64,000 nt of DNA from Streptomyces sp. NBC_01717 (GTDB lineage Bacteria; Actinomycetota; Actinomycetes; Streptomycetales; Streptomycetaceae). A program made the translations under genes and the position numbers. The notes under the pieces were generated by a model, which was given only the letters and a program-made list of their open reading frames with translations, was not told the DNA's origin and ran no database searches. Where the stretch lies: contig NZ_CP109178.1 of NCBI RefSeq assembly GCF_036248255.1, forward strand, positions 1,488,001 through 1,552,000, given 5' to 3'. Shown here piece by piece: positions 8,348-17,772 of the stretch (positions are counted from its first letter, which is position 1; every line of letters begins with the position of its first letter).

Positions 8348-10981
8348 TCACTCCGCCGACCGGATCGACGCCCGTGCCTGGTGGGCGCGGGTGGCGAGCG
8401 ATTCGGCGCCGCACGCGGTGGCCAGTTTCTGCGCCCGGGCGAGCTCCTTCGGGGAGCGGATCGCGATGCCGTAGTCGAAGCGGGCCAGGGCATGTTCGTA
8501 CGCGGACGGGGAGGCCTCCAGGTGCCGGACCGCGTCGGCGAGCAGGTGCTGGGCGTCCTCGGGGCGGGCGAACAGCGAGACGCAGCGCAGCGCCTCACCG
8601 ATCGCGGTCTCCGTGCCGAACCTCTCCGCGTGCACCCGGGCCGAGGTCGCGAGTTGGGCGGCGCGGGCCGGGTCGTCGTCGGCCAGGGCGCGGGCGAGAT
8701 CGCCGGCCCAGGGGGCCCAGATGCCGTTGAACCTGCCACGCGGTTCGAGTGCCTGGCCGGCCGCTTCGAGTTCGGTGACGGCCTCCTTCGTACGGCCTTC
8801 GGCGAGCAGGAGACGGCCCCGGACGCACGGCGCGTCGGGCAGCACCATGGCGCTGGGGTAGGGCAGCCCGAAGTGGTACCTGTCAGCTATCGTGCGCGCC
8901 TCGGAGACGCGGCCGCGGGCCAGCAGGGTGTCGATGAGCAGGCAGGCGGCGTCCCAGTGGACGGGCAGACCGCTGCCGACACGGTCGGCGAGCCGCAGCC
9001 CTTCGCGCAGAAAGCCCTCGGCCTCGGCCAGTCGGCCGCGACGGCGGTGGACCAGGCCGAGGAGGGTGTGCGCGAATGCGAGGTGGGCGCCGCTCCAGCC
9101 GGAGATCTCGAAGGCGCGCACTGCCTCGCCGAAGAGTTCCTCGGCCCGGTCGAGCTGGTCGGTGAAGGCATAGGTGATGCCGACCAGGGTGGGGAACTCG
9201 AAGCCCCATTCGGTGTCGGTCCAGCCGAGACCGCGGGCGGGGCGGCCGTCGACCAGGGCGCGTTCGCAGAGGTCGATGACGAGTTGGGAGTTCTCGCCGC
9301 GCAGCATGGCGTCGAACGCGCGGATGGTGAGCAGGGCGCGTTCGGCGTTGTCCTTGCCGGTGAGGTGGTCGGCGTTGCGGGCGAGCCGACGGGAGCGGCC
9401 GGGACCGTCGTCCTCGGCGGCCTGCATGCCCTCCCACATGAAGTGCGCGGCCTGGAGGCGCATCTGACCTGGGCCGGGGGCGGTGCGTCCGGCCTCGGCG
9501 GCGAGGGCCAGTGCGGCTTCCTTCAGCTGGTTGTTGTGGGAGAGGGCCGCGGCCAGCCGGAAGGTGGCGTCGACCCGTACGTCGTCGTCGAGTCCGGGCA
9601 GATCGAGGGCGGCGCGCAGATGCTGGACGGTGGTGGGCGGGGAGCTGAGCAGCGTGGCGCAGCCCAGTTCGTACAGCAGCGTGGCGCGCACCTGATGGCG
9701 CGGCGGTTCCCGCAGGGCTCGCTCCAGGCAGCGGCGCGCGGCCTCGGGTGCGCCGACGGCGAGGTGCTGGCCGGCTGCTTCACGGAGTTGCTCGACCAGC
9801 TCCTGGTCGTCGTCCGGGTGGACTTCGAGGAGGTGGCGGGAGGCCGCGGCGGCGCCCAGTCCGGCCCTGGCGATCGCCCAGGCCGCCCGGCCGTGCATGG
9901 CGGTGCGGGTGGCCGGCGGGATGGAGCGGTAGACGGCGGTGGCGATCAGCGGGTGGACGAATTCGAGCGGATCGAAGCCGCTGACGATACGGGCGTCGCG
10001 CAGCCGCGCGGTGCAGTCGGCGGCCTCGGCGGGGCTCATCCCGGCGAGGGTCGCGGCCAGGTCCTGGGAGATGTCGGTGCCGAGGACGGCGGCGGCCCAG
10101 GCGAACCGGTTGGCGTTGGTGCCGAGCCGTTCGAGCCGGGCGACGAGTCCGCTGCCGCGGGCCGAGGCGCCGAGTTCGCGCAGCAGCCCGGCCGACTCCT
10201 CCAGTGGCGGCAGTTCGCGGTCCTGCACCTTGGCGACGAGTTCGACCGCCTCGTACGGGTTGCCGCCGGTGACGGCCCACACCTCGCGGCAGAACGGATC
10301 GTCGGCGTGGTCGCCCAGCGCCGCCCTGACCAGTTCGGCGGTGGCGTCGGGGGTGAGAGCGCGCAGCGCGACCCGGACCTGCGCCGGGTGTCCGCCGCCG
10401 TTGCCACCCTCCGCCTTCCGCGCCGCCAGCTCGTCCGGGCGGTGCGCCTGGACGACCAGGACGGGCAGTTCGCCGAGGCGCGCGGTGAACGAGGCCAGCC
10501 AGGCGAGGGATTCACCGTCCGCCCAGTGCGCGTCGTCGACGATCAGCAGCAGCGGACGGTGGCTCAGCCGTGAGGCGAGCCGCGCGACGACCCAGTCGAT
10601 CCCGTCCCGCACACCCTGCGGATCGGGCTGCGGGCCGGTGGGCTCGGCGAGCCCGAGGGCGGGCGCGGCGATCTCGTACCAGGCCCCGAACAGACTCCTC
10701 ACCTCGTCGGGCGGGAACTGGTCGAGGGCGGGCTGCAGCAGTTGACGTACGACGTGGAACGGTACGGACGTGACCGTCTCGCCGCCGCGCGCGGACCAGA
10801 CGGTGCAGCGGTCCGCCGCCAGGGTCTCGATCTCGGCGAGCAGTGCGGTCTTACCGATGCCTGCCTCGCCACTGAAGATCAACAGCCCGCCGACCGCCTG
10901 GGCGCCGCACAGGGCATCCACGGCTTGTGCGGCGGCAGCGAGTTCCGGATCGCGCTCGTACAGCGGCCGGGACGGCTTCAT
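8348..10981 (-). CDS. AAA ATPase resembling a LAL-type regulator but lacking the LuxR HTH
   Basis: Start ATG 10981 is chosen for its GGGGAGGG ribosome site; the product has 877 residues. It opens with a STAND-type ATPase: Walker A GEAGIGKT at 38-45 and Walker B LLLIVDDAHWAD around 145-153. A long alpha-helical TPR-like region follows (for example DRAEELFGEAVRAFE and LAEAEGFLREGLRLAD). This is the architecture of large LuxR (LAL/MalT-like) activators, which carry a C-terminal LuxR helix-turn-helix. Here the protein stops at ATRAHQARASIRSAE, about where that domain would begin, so DNA binding is not evident. It may act through a partner or be a truncated regulator. Its target is unknown. Confidence 0.85.
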   Translation of the reverse strand: MKPSRPLYERDPELAAAAQAVDALCGAQAVGGLLIFSGEAGIGKTALLAEIETLAADRCTVWSARGGETVTSVPFHVVRQLLQPALDQFPPDEVRSLFGAWYEIAAPALGLAEPTGPQPDPQGVRDGIDWVVARLASRLSHRPLLLIVDDAHWADGESLAWLASFTARLGELPVLVVQAHRPDELAARKAEGGNGGGHPAQVRVALRALTPDATAELVRAALGDHADDPFCREVWAVTGGNPYEAVELVAKVQDRELPPLEESAGLLRELGASARGSGLVARLERLGTNANRFAWAAAVLGTDISQDLAATLAGMSPAEAADCTARLRDARIVSGFDPLEFVHPLIATAVYRSIPPATRTAMHGRAAWAIARAGLGAAAASRHLLEVHPDDDQELVEQLREAAGQHLAVGAPEAARRCLERALREPPRHQVRATLLYELGCATLLSSPPTTVQHLRAALDLPGLDDDVRVDATFRLAAALSHNNQLKEAALALAAEAGRTAPGPGQMRLQAAHFMWEGMQAAEDDGPGRSRRLARNADHLTGKDNAERALLTIRAFDAMLRGENSQLVIDLCERALVDGRPARGLGWTDTEWGFEFPTLVGITYAFTDQLDRAEELFGEAVRAFEISGWSGAHLAFAHTLLGLVHRRRGRLAEAEGFLREGLRLADRVGSGLPVHWDAACLLIDTLLARGRVSEARTIADRYHFGLPYPSAMVLPDAPCVRGRLLLAEGRTKEAVTELEAAGQALEPRGRFNGIWAPWAGDLARALADDDPARAAQLATSARVHAERFGTETAIGEALRCVSLFARPEDAQHLLADAVRHLEASPSAYEHALARFDYGIAIRSPKELARAQKLATACGAESLATRAHQARASIRSAE

Positions 10982-11089
10982 GCCTACCCTCCCCATAGTG
11001 GTACGGATGACTCCCGACACTAGTCGTGCGCGGGGGCCCACCGACAGTGGTTCGGACAGTTCGTCGCAGGTGCGGGGCACAATCGAAGG

Positions 11090-11635
11090 GTGGACGAGAC
11101 TCACAGGGACCGCGACGCCGAGGGCCGGGCGCGCAACGCGCGCCCCCGGGACGGGCTGGGGCGCCCGCTGCCGTACGGGACGCCGGGAGTGGAGCGGCAG
11201 CCGGAGGGGGTGATCCGCTCCCCCGACGAGACGCTGCGGGAGGCGCAGCGGCTGCTGGACGCGGGGATGCCGTTCCATGCGCACGAGGTGTTCGAGGATG
11301 CGTGGAAGTCGGGTCCCGAGGAGGAACGGGAGTTGTGGCGCGGGCTGGCACAACTGGCGGTGGGGCTGACGCATACGGCCCGCGGCAATACGACGGGCGG
11401 GGCGCGGCTGTTGCGACGGGGTGCGACGGCGCTCGCGGAGTGCGCGCGGTCCGGCGGGTTCGTGGAACCCGGGGAGTTCGGGGACGCGGTGCCCTACGGG
11501 ATCGGGGTCAGTGGACTGATCGACTGGGCGCAGGAGCTGGCCGGGCGGGTGGAGACGGCGCACGGGCAGGCGGCGGACGCGCAGCCGGTGGATGCGGCCG
11601 AGGAGGCGCCGTGTCTGCGGCCGGAGCGCCGGTAG
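11090..11635 (+). CDS. DUF309 domain protein
   Basis: This 181-residue protein starts at GTG 11090 and diverges from the LAL-like ATPase. The DUF309 signature is clear at residues about 62-110: HEVFEDAWKSGPEEERELWRGLAQLAVGLTH followed by RGNTTGGARLL. The conserved His, Glu and Trp residues in this small helical fold suggest a metal- or nucleotide-related site, but no biochemical function is established for the family. The N-terminal 40 residues are charged and probably disordered, and the C-terminal tail is Ala/Glu-rich. It may be co-transcribed with the small membrane protein 100 bp downstream. Confidence 0.82.
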   Translation: MDETHRDRDAEGRARNARPRDGLGRPLPYGTPGVERQPEGVIRSPDETLREAQRLLDAGMPFHAHEVFEDAWKSGPEEERELWRGLAQLAVGLTHTARGNTTGGARLLRRGATALAECARSGGFVEPGEFGDAVPYGIGVSGLIDWAQELAGRVETAHGQAADAQPVDAAEEAPCLRPERR

Positions 11636-11734
11636 ACCGGTGAGGCGGCGGGCCGGTCGGCTGCGACCATTTTTCGGGCTCCCCTCGCCCGGACCGGCGA
11701 ACACGGCGCCTCGAAGCTATTACCATCCCGCGTC

Positions 11735-12109
11735 ATGAGCACTTCTGACCAGGACCAGTCCGTGGACACTCCGATACCCGCCCCCGACGCCGGTGCAGCG
11801 GCCGAGGTTGAGGCCGAGACCGAGGCAGAGGTTGAGGCAGAGGTCGAGGGCCGCAGACTGACACCGCGTCAGGCGAGACGGCTGCGGATCGCCCTCTCAT
11901 CGGTCGGCATGGTGGCGATGGCGGTCGTGCTCGGGCTGCGGATCGCGAGCCGGTCCTCCGTTCTGGTGGTCGGGGTGTACGGGCTCGCACTGATCCTGTG
12001 CGGGATCGTGATCGAGCTCAGCCGCAACGGCCGGACACGGCTGGGCAGTTGGCTGCTGGCTGTGGGCCTGGTGGCGGCGATCGGTTCGGACTGGCTGCTG
12101 ATCCCCTGA
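11735..12109 (+). CDS. Small membrane protein with acidic N-terminus
   Basis: This 124-residue protein is not recognised as a named family. Residues 1-45 are acidic with an AEVEAE-type repeat, followed by the basic RRLTPRQARRLR. About three hydrophobic segments then appear (ALSSVGMVAMAVVLGLRI, VLVVGVYGLALILCGIVI and LLAVGLVAAIGSDWLLIP). The positive cluster before the first segment predicts a cytoplasmic N-terminus. Codon bias is normal for the window and the start ATG is unambiguous. It is convergent with the FAD oxidoreductase gene, with 15 bp between stops. Confidence 0.7.
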   Translation: MSTSDQDQSVDTPIPAPDAGAAAEVEAETEAEVEAEVEGRRLTPRQARRLRIALSSVGMVAMAVVLGLRIASRSSVLVVGVYGLALILCGIVIELSRNGRTRLGSWLLAVGLVAAIGSDWLLIP

Positions 12110-12124
12110 CGCCGCAGCGAGGGC

Positions 12125-13360
12125 TCAGTGCACCGTGATCCGCACGGTTCCGCCGTGCGGATCCACCCGGTCGAGCCAGTCACCCCGCAGCCGGAACGAC
12201 CGGTTCGGTACGGCAGGCAGCAGCAGCCGCTCCCGGTGGAGTACGCGTCCGTCCTGGCCGACGACGAGGAACGGGCGGAGCAGCCGCCGGCCGGTGCGCA
12301 GGGTGAAGCGGCCGTTGAGCGGGCGGCTGCCGTCCAGGGCGACGAGGTTCGGTGCGATCCATTCCAGCGGGGCGTCGACGGCGAGCGCCGGACGGCCGGT
12401 CGGCCACGGATCCGCTGCCAGGTGACGCAGTACGGGAGCGGCCACGGCCCGGCCCTCGGCGGCCGCGGTCCCCGCGCTCTCCACCGCGTGCAGCAGATTG
12501 CCGACGGCGAAGACACCGGTCGCCCGGGTGCGGTACGAGGCGTCGTACGCGGGACCACGGGTGCCGGGGTCCAGGGTCGCCCCGCCGCGCCGGGCCAGCT
12601 CGTGGTCGGGGATCCAGTCCCCGGTGAAGACGACGGTGTCGCAGCGCAGGGTCGTGGTCCGGCCGTCGCGGTGGCGCAGTGCGACCCCGGTGAGCCGCTC
12701 CCGGCCGGTCAGTCCGGTGATGGTGGCGTCGGTGAGGAGCGGTGTGCGGTGCCGTGGGCGCACCGGGACGGCGGGCAGCGGGGACGGCGGCTGGTCGGTG
12801 ACCAGGGCGACCACGTCGAGGCCGGCCACCCTCAGCGTGTCCGCCGCGGCGTGGCTGACGGGTTCGTGGCCGATGACGACCGCTCGCGTACCGATCCGCT
12901 GCCGGAAGAGGTGGACCGCCTGCTGGAGTTCGCCGGTGGTGTAGACGCCGGGCGGGCGGGTGCCGGGGACGAGCCGGGCACTGCGCGGGCGTTCGCGCGC
13001 GCCGGTGGCGAGGACGACGGCGCGCGCGGTGATGCGTTCGAGTCCGGTGGGTCCGGTGATGTCGAGGGTGCGGGGTCCGGCCCAGCCGGTGACGGTGACG
13101 GAGGTACGGAGGGTGGCTCCGGCCCGGACAGCCGCGGCGACGCACTGCTGTGCGTACACGGGCCCGATGGCCCCTCCCCCGATACGGCCGGCACCGAATC
13201 CGCCGTGGAAGCAGTGGCGCGGGATGCCGCCCGCGGCCTGTTCGCGTTCCAGGATCTCGACGTGGCCCGCGCCGGACGCGGCGAGTTCGGCCCCGGCGCC
13301 GAGACCGGCCGGTCCCGCCCCGACGACCAGGACATCGACGGTCCGCTCGCGCCGGGTCAT
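12125..13360 (-). CDS. FAD/NAD(P)-dependent oxidoreductase (GlpB-like partner)
   Basis: The 411-residue flavoprotein has the dinucleotide-binding GAGPAGLGAG at 14-23, the ATG-type motif VVLATGARERPRSARLVPG, and a later second Rossmann glycine region. It resembles the pyridine-nucleotide-disulfide-type subunit that accompanies GlpA-like dehydrogenases in actinobacteria. Its start overlaps the stop of the preceding gene by ATGA, so the two proteins are made together and probably form a complex that passes electrons from substrate to an acceptor. It is the last gene of the leftward kinase operon. Confidence 0.87.
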   Translation of the reverse strand: MTRRERTVDVLVVGAGPAGLGAGAELAASGAGHVEILEREQAAGGIPRHCFHGGFGAGRIGGGAIGPVYAQQCVAAAVRAGATLRTSVTVTGWAGPRTLDITGPTGLERITARAVVLATGARERPRSARLVPGTRPPGVYTTGELQQAVHLFRQRIGTRAVVIGHEPVSHAAADTLRVAGLDVVALVTDQPPSPLPAVPVRPRHRTPLLTDATITGLTGRERLTGVALRHRDGRTTTLRCDTVVFTGDWIPDHELARRGGATLDPGTRGPAYDASYRTRATGVFAVGNLLHAVESAGTAAAEGRAVAAPVLRHLAADPWPTGRPALAVDAPLEWIAPNLVALDGSRPLNGRFTLRTGRRLLRPFLVVGQDGRVLHRERLLLPAVPNRSFRLRGDWLDRVDPHGGTVRITVH

Positions 13361-14790
13361 GGCCGGGCCTCCTCGATCAGGGCACGGACCGCGGCCCCGC
13401 AGTAGAACCCCTGGCAGCGTCCGCCGCCGGCCCGGGTCCGGCGCCGCAGCCCGTCCTTCGACCGCGCCGGGATCGTACTGGTCAGCGCGTCCCGGATCTC
13501 GCCGGCGGAGACCCGTTCGCAGTGGCAGACGAGGGTGCCGTACGCCGGGTCGGCGGCGATCAGCTCCGCGCGCAGGTACGGGCGGGGGAAGGCCTCACCG
13601 AGCTGGGGCATGGTCAGCGGCGGCAGTTCGGCCGGCGCACCGAGGTCGAGGCCGGTGCCGGCGAGCAGTTCGGTGACGTACGCGGCGATGGCCATGGAGG
13701 CGGTGAGACCGGTGGAGCGGATACCGCCGACGGCGACGTACCGCTGGTCGGGGTAGGCCCGGATGCGGTAGTCCTCGTGACCGGTGGCGGCGCGCATCCC
13801 GGCGTAGACGGCCGTGACTTCCTCCTCGAGCAGCCCGGGCAGGATCCGGCGGCCCTTCTCGCGCAGGAGCGCGAGACCGTCGGCACTGGATCCGGTTGCG
13901 GTCTTGTCGTCGAGCTCTTCGGCGGTCGGGCCGAGCAGGACGTTGCCGAAGACGGTCGGTGCCACCAGCACGCCCTTGCCGGCCTCGGTGGGTACCGGCA
14001 GCAGGATGTGGTCGACGAGATCGCGGGCCAGCTTGTCGAAGACGATGAGCTGGCCACGGCGCGGAGTGACGGTGAAGGCGTCGTGGCCGAGTTGCCGATC
14101 GAGTTCATCGGCGTACAGACCGGCGACATTGATCAGGTAGCGGGTGCTCAGCGGGCCACGCGTGGTGATGAGGGTGTGGACGTCCTGGCCGCTGTCGATC
14201 TGCCGGACCCGGCAGTTGAGGTGGAGATGGACTCCTGCGCGCACGGCCTGGGTGGCGTACGCGAGGGGCGTCGTCCAAGGGCAGATGATGCTCTCGTCGG
14301 GGATCTCCAGCGCGCCGAGCGCACCCGGGCCCAGATGGGGTTCGCGGGCACGCAGTTCGTCGGCGTCGATGATGCGTGCCGCGTGGTAGTCGTTGCGTTC
14401 CGCCTTGGCCGCCAGGGCGGGGAGTGCGGCGAGCTGTTCCTCGTCCCAGGCGACGAGGAGGGCGCCGACGCGCTCGACCGGGATGCCGGTCGCGACGGCG
14501 TACGCGGCGAGTCTGCGTTGCCCGTCGCGCACGAGGCGGGCCTCCAGCGAGCCGGGCACGGCGTCGAAACCGGTGTGCAGGATCGCGGTGTTGGCCTTCG
14601 ACGTGCCGTTGCCGATGTCGTCGGATCCGTCGATGAGGGCGGTACGGAGCCGATAGCGGGCCAGTTCGCGGGCGACGGCGGTGCCGACGACTCCTGCGCC
14701 GATGACGGTGACGTCGTACGTCGTCGCATCCCCGTCGCCGTCACGCAGGCTGTGGGCCAGGGCTCCGGTCGCGGTGATCGTCGGTGTCAT
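13357..14790 (-). CDS. FAD-dependent glycerol-3-phosphate-dehydrogenase-like oxidoreductase (GlpA-like)
   Basis: The product is 477 residues. It begins a DAO-type FAD domain with VTVIGAGVVGTAVA at about 27-40 and an ED/DG-type motif (ALIDGSDDIGNGTS). It ends with a BFD-like [2Fe-2S] domain in which CHCERVSAGEIRDAL and RCQGFYCG supply four cysteines. GlpA of anaerobic glycerol-3-phosphate dehydrogenase has this same two-part layout. The neighbouring kinase would supply a phosphorylated polyol as substrate. It sits between the kinase (37 bp upstream) and the second flavoprotein (4-bp overlap). The exact polyol is not determined. Confidence 0.88.
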   Translation of the reverse strand: MTPTITATGALAHSLRDGDGDATTYDVTVIGAGVVGTAVARELARYRLRTALIDGSDDIGNGTSKANTAILHTGFDAVPGSLEARLVRDGQRRLAAYAVATGIPVERVGALLVAWDEEQLAALPALAAKAERNDYHAARIIDADELRAREPHLGPGALGALEIPDESIICPWTTPLAYATQAVRAGVHLHLNCRVRQIDSGQDVHTLITTRGPLSTRYLINVAGLYADELDRQLGHDAFTVTPRRGQLIVFDKLARDLVDHILLPVPTEAGKGVLVAPTVFGNVLLGPTAEELDDKTATGSSADGLALLREKGRRILPGLLEEEVTAVYAGMRAATGHEDYRIRAYPDQRYVAVGGIRSTGLTASMAIAAYVTELLAGTGLDLGAPAELPPLTMPQLGEAFPRPYLRAELIAADPAYGTLVCHCERVSAGEIRDALTSTIPARSKDGLRRRTRAGGGRCQGFYCGAAVRALIEEARP

Positions 14791-14827
14791 GTCGTCTTTC
14801 CCGGGCCGCGCCGGTCGCGGATGCCCG

Positions 14828-16261
14828 TCATGCCCGGTCCAGCAGGGTCTCCACCGCCGCGCGGAACCGGGCGAGGCGTTCGGCGGCCTCGTCCGCGCCG
14901 ATCCGCGGTTCGTACACGGCGGCCGGTTCCCATGCGGGTACCGCCTGGTGGAGCGGCAACTGCGGGTCGAGGCCGAGGCGGGCGACGGCCCCGACGCCGA
15001 GTGCGGTGACGTCCGGCAGTGCGGACACCTCGACCGGCCGCTGCAGGAGATCGGCCTGGGTCTGCATGAGGAGCGCGGAGCGGGTCAGGCCACCGTCGAC
15101 GCGGAGCGAGGTCAGGGGTCCGCCGAGGTCGGTGGCGACGGCATCGGCGAGTTCGACGACCTGCGCGGCGATGCCGTCGCACAGGGCCCGCACCAGGTGC
15201 CCCGCGGTGGTTTCCAGGCCGAGGCCGGTGACCGAGCCGCGCAGATCGCTGCGCCACCAGGGTGCGGCAAGTCCGGCGAGCGCCGGTACGAACGTGACCG
15301 TGCCGGCATCGGGGACGGTGGAGCCGACCGGGTCGAGGTCGGCGGCGCCGGAGATCACTCCGAGGTCGGTGAGCCACCGGACAGCGGACGCGGCGGTGTA
15401 CACCTGCCCGTCGAGGCAGTAGCTGGTACGTCCGCCGAGCTGCCAGGCGACACAGCTGACCAGCCCGGTGGAGCCGCGGCGTGGCGTGGGACCGGTCTGG
15501 GCGAGCAGGAAGGCGCCGGTGCCGTAGGTGCATTTGGCGGTGCCCGGCTCCAGGGCGCCCTGGGCGAGGAGGGCGGCCTGCTGGTCGACGAGCAGTCCGG
15601 TCAGCGGGAGTTCACCGCCGAAGACGCGCGTCGCACCGACGGGCCCGGCGGCGTCGACGACGGACGGGAGCCGTTCACCGGAGAGGCCGAAGATGTCCAG
15701 GGCGGCGGGTGACCAGCCGACCCGGTCGAGATCGAGCAGCTGGGTCCGTCCGGCGGTCGCCGCGTCCGTGACGAACGCCCCGGTCAGCCGGTGGACGAGC
15801 CAGGCGTCGCTGGTGGTGACGACGCCTTCGCGGGTCAGTTCACGGCGGATCCAGGCCATCTTCGGGGCGGCGAAGTACGGATCGAGCGGCAGCCCGGTGA
15901 GTTGTTTCAACTCCTCTTCATGTCCGGCCAGTTCGGCGCAGAGCGATGCGGACCGCCGGTCCTGCCAGACGATGGCGTCGGTGAGCGGCCGCCCGGTCGC
16001 GGGATCCCAGGCGAGCACGGTCTCGCCCTGGTTCGCGAGTCCGACGGCGGCCACCGGCTCACCGGCTTCGCGTACCGCCTGCTGTCCGGCGTCGACGACC
16101 GAGGCGAGCAGCTCGGCGGGGTCGGCCTCGACCGCTCCTCCGGCGCCGTACCGCGGCCGCACCGGGGCCGATCCGGAACCAATCACTCCGCGCTCCGGAC
16201 AGACCACCAGCGCCTTGGTGCCGGAGGTGCCCTGGTCCACGGCGAGTACCGGGCCTGTCAT
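14828..16261 (-). CDS. FGGY-family carbohydrate kinase (glycerol kinase-like)
   Basis: Start ATG 16261 (GGAG nine bases upstream) gives 477 residues, close to the usual 490-500. The ATP/phosphate motif DQGTSGTKALVV lies at 9-20; AWDPATGRPLTDAIVWQDRR and the FGGY signature region GLAAPWWRSDLRG followed by LRVDGGLTRSALLMQTQADLL are in place. These kinases phosphorylate glycerol or related polyols and sugars at the expense of ATP. As first gene of the kinase-dehydrogenase-oxidoreductase operon it would trap the substrate for oxidation. No GlpF channel or IclR-type gylR gene lies beside it, unlike the classical Streptomyces gyl operon, so a substrate other than glycerol is possible. Confidence 0.9.
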   Translation of the reverse strand: MTGPVLAVDQGTSGTKALVVCPERGVIGSGSAPVRPRYGAGGAVEADPAELLASVVDAGQQAVREAGEPVAAVGLANQGETVLAWDPATGRPLTDAIVWQDRRSASLCAELAGHEEELKQLTGLPLDPYFAAPKMAWIRRELTREGVVTTSDAWLVHRLTGAFVTDAATAGRTQLLDLDRVGWSPAALDIFGLSGERLPSVVDAAGPVGATRVFGGELPLTGLLVDQQAALLAQGALEPGTAKCTYGTGAFLLAQTGPTPRRGSTGLVSCVAWQLGGRTSYCLDGQVYTAASAVRWLTDLGVISGAADLDPVGSTVPDAGTVTFVPALAGLAAPWWRSDLRGSVTGLGLETTAGHLVRALCDGIAAQVVELADAVATDLGGPLTSLRVDGGLTRSALLMQTQADLLQRPVEVSALPDVTALGVGAVARLGLDPQLPLHQAVPAWEPAAVYEPRIGADEAAERLARFRAAVETLLDRA

Positions 16262-16699
16262 CGACACTCCAGCTGTGCGGAAGCTCTGCGGCTTGAACGG
16301 AATCGTGATCACTGGTCGCTGACGCACAGAGTGGTGCAGACCACCGCGTACGTCAAGCGCCGCCCGCACCCCGAGGGAACGACCGGATGGTGGTCAACTC
16401 GCCGTTGTTTCGAAGGACTTGAGTAAGATCCGCGAATCGGCCAGGTGGTCGACACCAGGCGTTCTACACTCACCGCCGAGCAACACCCCCACACCCCACA
16501 GCAGTTCGTTCTCCAACAGCTGCTACACCCCCCACGTGCTTGAGGATTGATGGGACCGACACGCTTTCCGGTGCACCGACATCACGGTCGCCGGGTCTTC
16601 CGCCTTCGCATGGCTGTACCGCCTCCGGGCGGCGAGACGTGCTGAGAACACCTCCGATCCGCCCCGTCCGGCCCTCTCGCACGGGAGCGGGGCGAGCCC
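16262..16699. other. Divergent intergenic region (kinase operon / 16700 gene)
   Basis: These 438 bases should hold both promoters. I see an 8-bp palindrome GTGATCAC at 16306-16313, close to the kinase start and in position for an operator. There are no convincing small genes or strong hairpins. Confidence 0.4.
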
Positions 16700-17707
16700 A
16701 TGGCCAACAGTGACTTCCGGCCGGTCTATCACCCTGCCGGACATGACAACGAGTTACGTGCCGCGTTACAGGACCTGCGAACCGGCCGCTGGGTCTCCAT
16801 GCGCAATCTTTTGGAGAGCACCCCGGACTGGGCGCTGTGGACCCAGCGCACCCAGGTGCTCGGAGCGGTCGCCGCGGGATCTGACGCGGTACAGGCCTGG
16901 CGGGTCGAGGAGCCCGGGAGTGTCGTAGCTGTCGTGATGCACGCACGGGTTGTCGTGGAGCGGACGGTACGTGCCCATCGCGAGGGCCATCACCGGGCGC
17001 AGGAACTGTGGCAGGAAGCCTGGGAGGCCTGCGAAGCCGCCGCGCACGCCACCCCGACCGACCCGGTGCCATGGGTGTGCCTGCTGGCCCTGTCCCAGCT
17101 GGACGAGGAGCAGCGACTGAGCGAGCACCGGCTGCATCCGCCGGGGCCGATGCTCTTTCCCGGTCCGTGGGGCCTGCTGGCCGAGGCCGACCGGCGCGAT
17201 CCGGGCAACCGCGAGGCCTACCACCGGATGCTCCAGTTCGTATACGCACGCAAAGCCGGCAGCACCCTCTCGGAGGCGGTCAATTTCGCACAGTGGGCGG
17301 CCTCTTCGGCGCCCGACGGCTCCGCGCTCCATGTCCTGCCGCTGTACGTGCGGGTCGAGCGGTACCGCCGCGAGCACGGTCAGGAGAAGGCGCTGGACCT
17401 TCACTGGGTCACCGAGGACGCCGAACGGGATGCCGAGCGCGCCCTGCGCCTGTGGTTCCACCGCACGGATCCGGCCGGACATTCCCTGCTCGACGTCAAT
17501 CATCTGGCCCACGCACTGTGGGGCTCCCTGCGGTTCGCCGACGCGGTCCCCGTGTTCCGGGCGCTCGGGCCGTACTTCACCACGCTGCCCTGGTCCCACC
17601 GCACCCGCACTCCCCGTGACCCCTCGGCCGCCGAGGACGTGTTCCTGCGCGCCCGGGGCCGCTGTCTCGCCGCAGCACGCGAACCGGGACGCGGACCGCA
17701 CGGCTGA
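16700..17707 (+). CDS. Uncharacterised protein, tetratricopeptide-like
   Basis: This 335-residue protein is not assigned to a named family. It has no signal peptide or membrane segment and is rich in helix-forming Ala, Glu, Arg and Trp. Segments such as AQELWQEAWEACEAAAHATPTDPVPWVCLLALSQL and WGLLAEADRRDPGNREAYHRMLQFVY have the A-G-Y/W spacing of tetratricopeptide helices, and DLHWVTEDAERDAERALRLWF forms a likely amphipathic helix. A scaffolding or protein-binding role is a guess. It reads toward the APC permease 65 bp downstream and may be co-transcribed. Codon usage matches the genome. Confidence 0.75.
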   Translation: MANSDFRPVYHPAGHDNELRAALQDLRTGRWVSMRNLLESTPDWALWTQRTQVLGAVAAGSDAVQAWRVEEPGSVVAVVMHARVVVERTVRAHREGHHRAQELWQEAWEACEAAAHATPTDPVPWVCLLALSQLDEEQRLSEHRLHPPGPMLFPGPWGLLAEADRRDPGNREAYHRMLQFVYARKAGSTLSEAVNFAQWAASSAPDGSALHVLPLYVRVERYRREHGQEKALDLHWVTEDAERDAERALRLWFHRTDPAGHSLLDVNHLAHALWGSLRFADAVPVFRALGPYFTTLPWSHRTRTPRDPSAAEDVFLRARGRCLAAAREPGRGPHG

Positions 17708-17772
17708 GTCCACCGAGCCATCGCCCCGCAGCAGACCGATCCATCCCCGTCCCGCTCATGGAGGTTCCTGTC

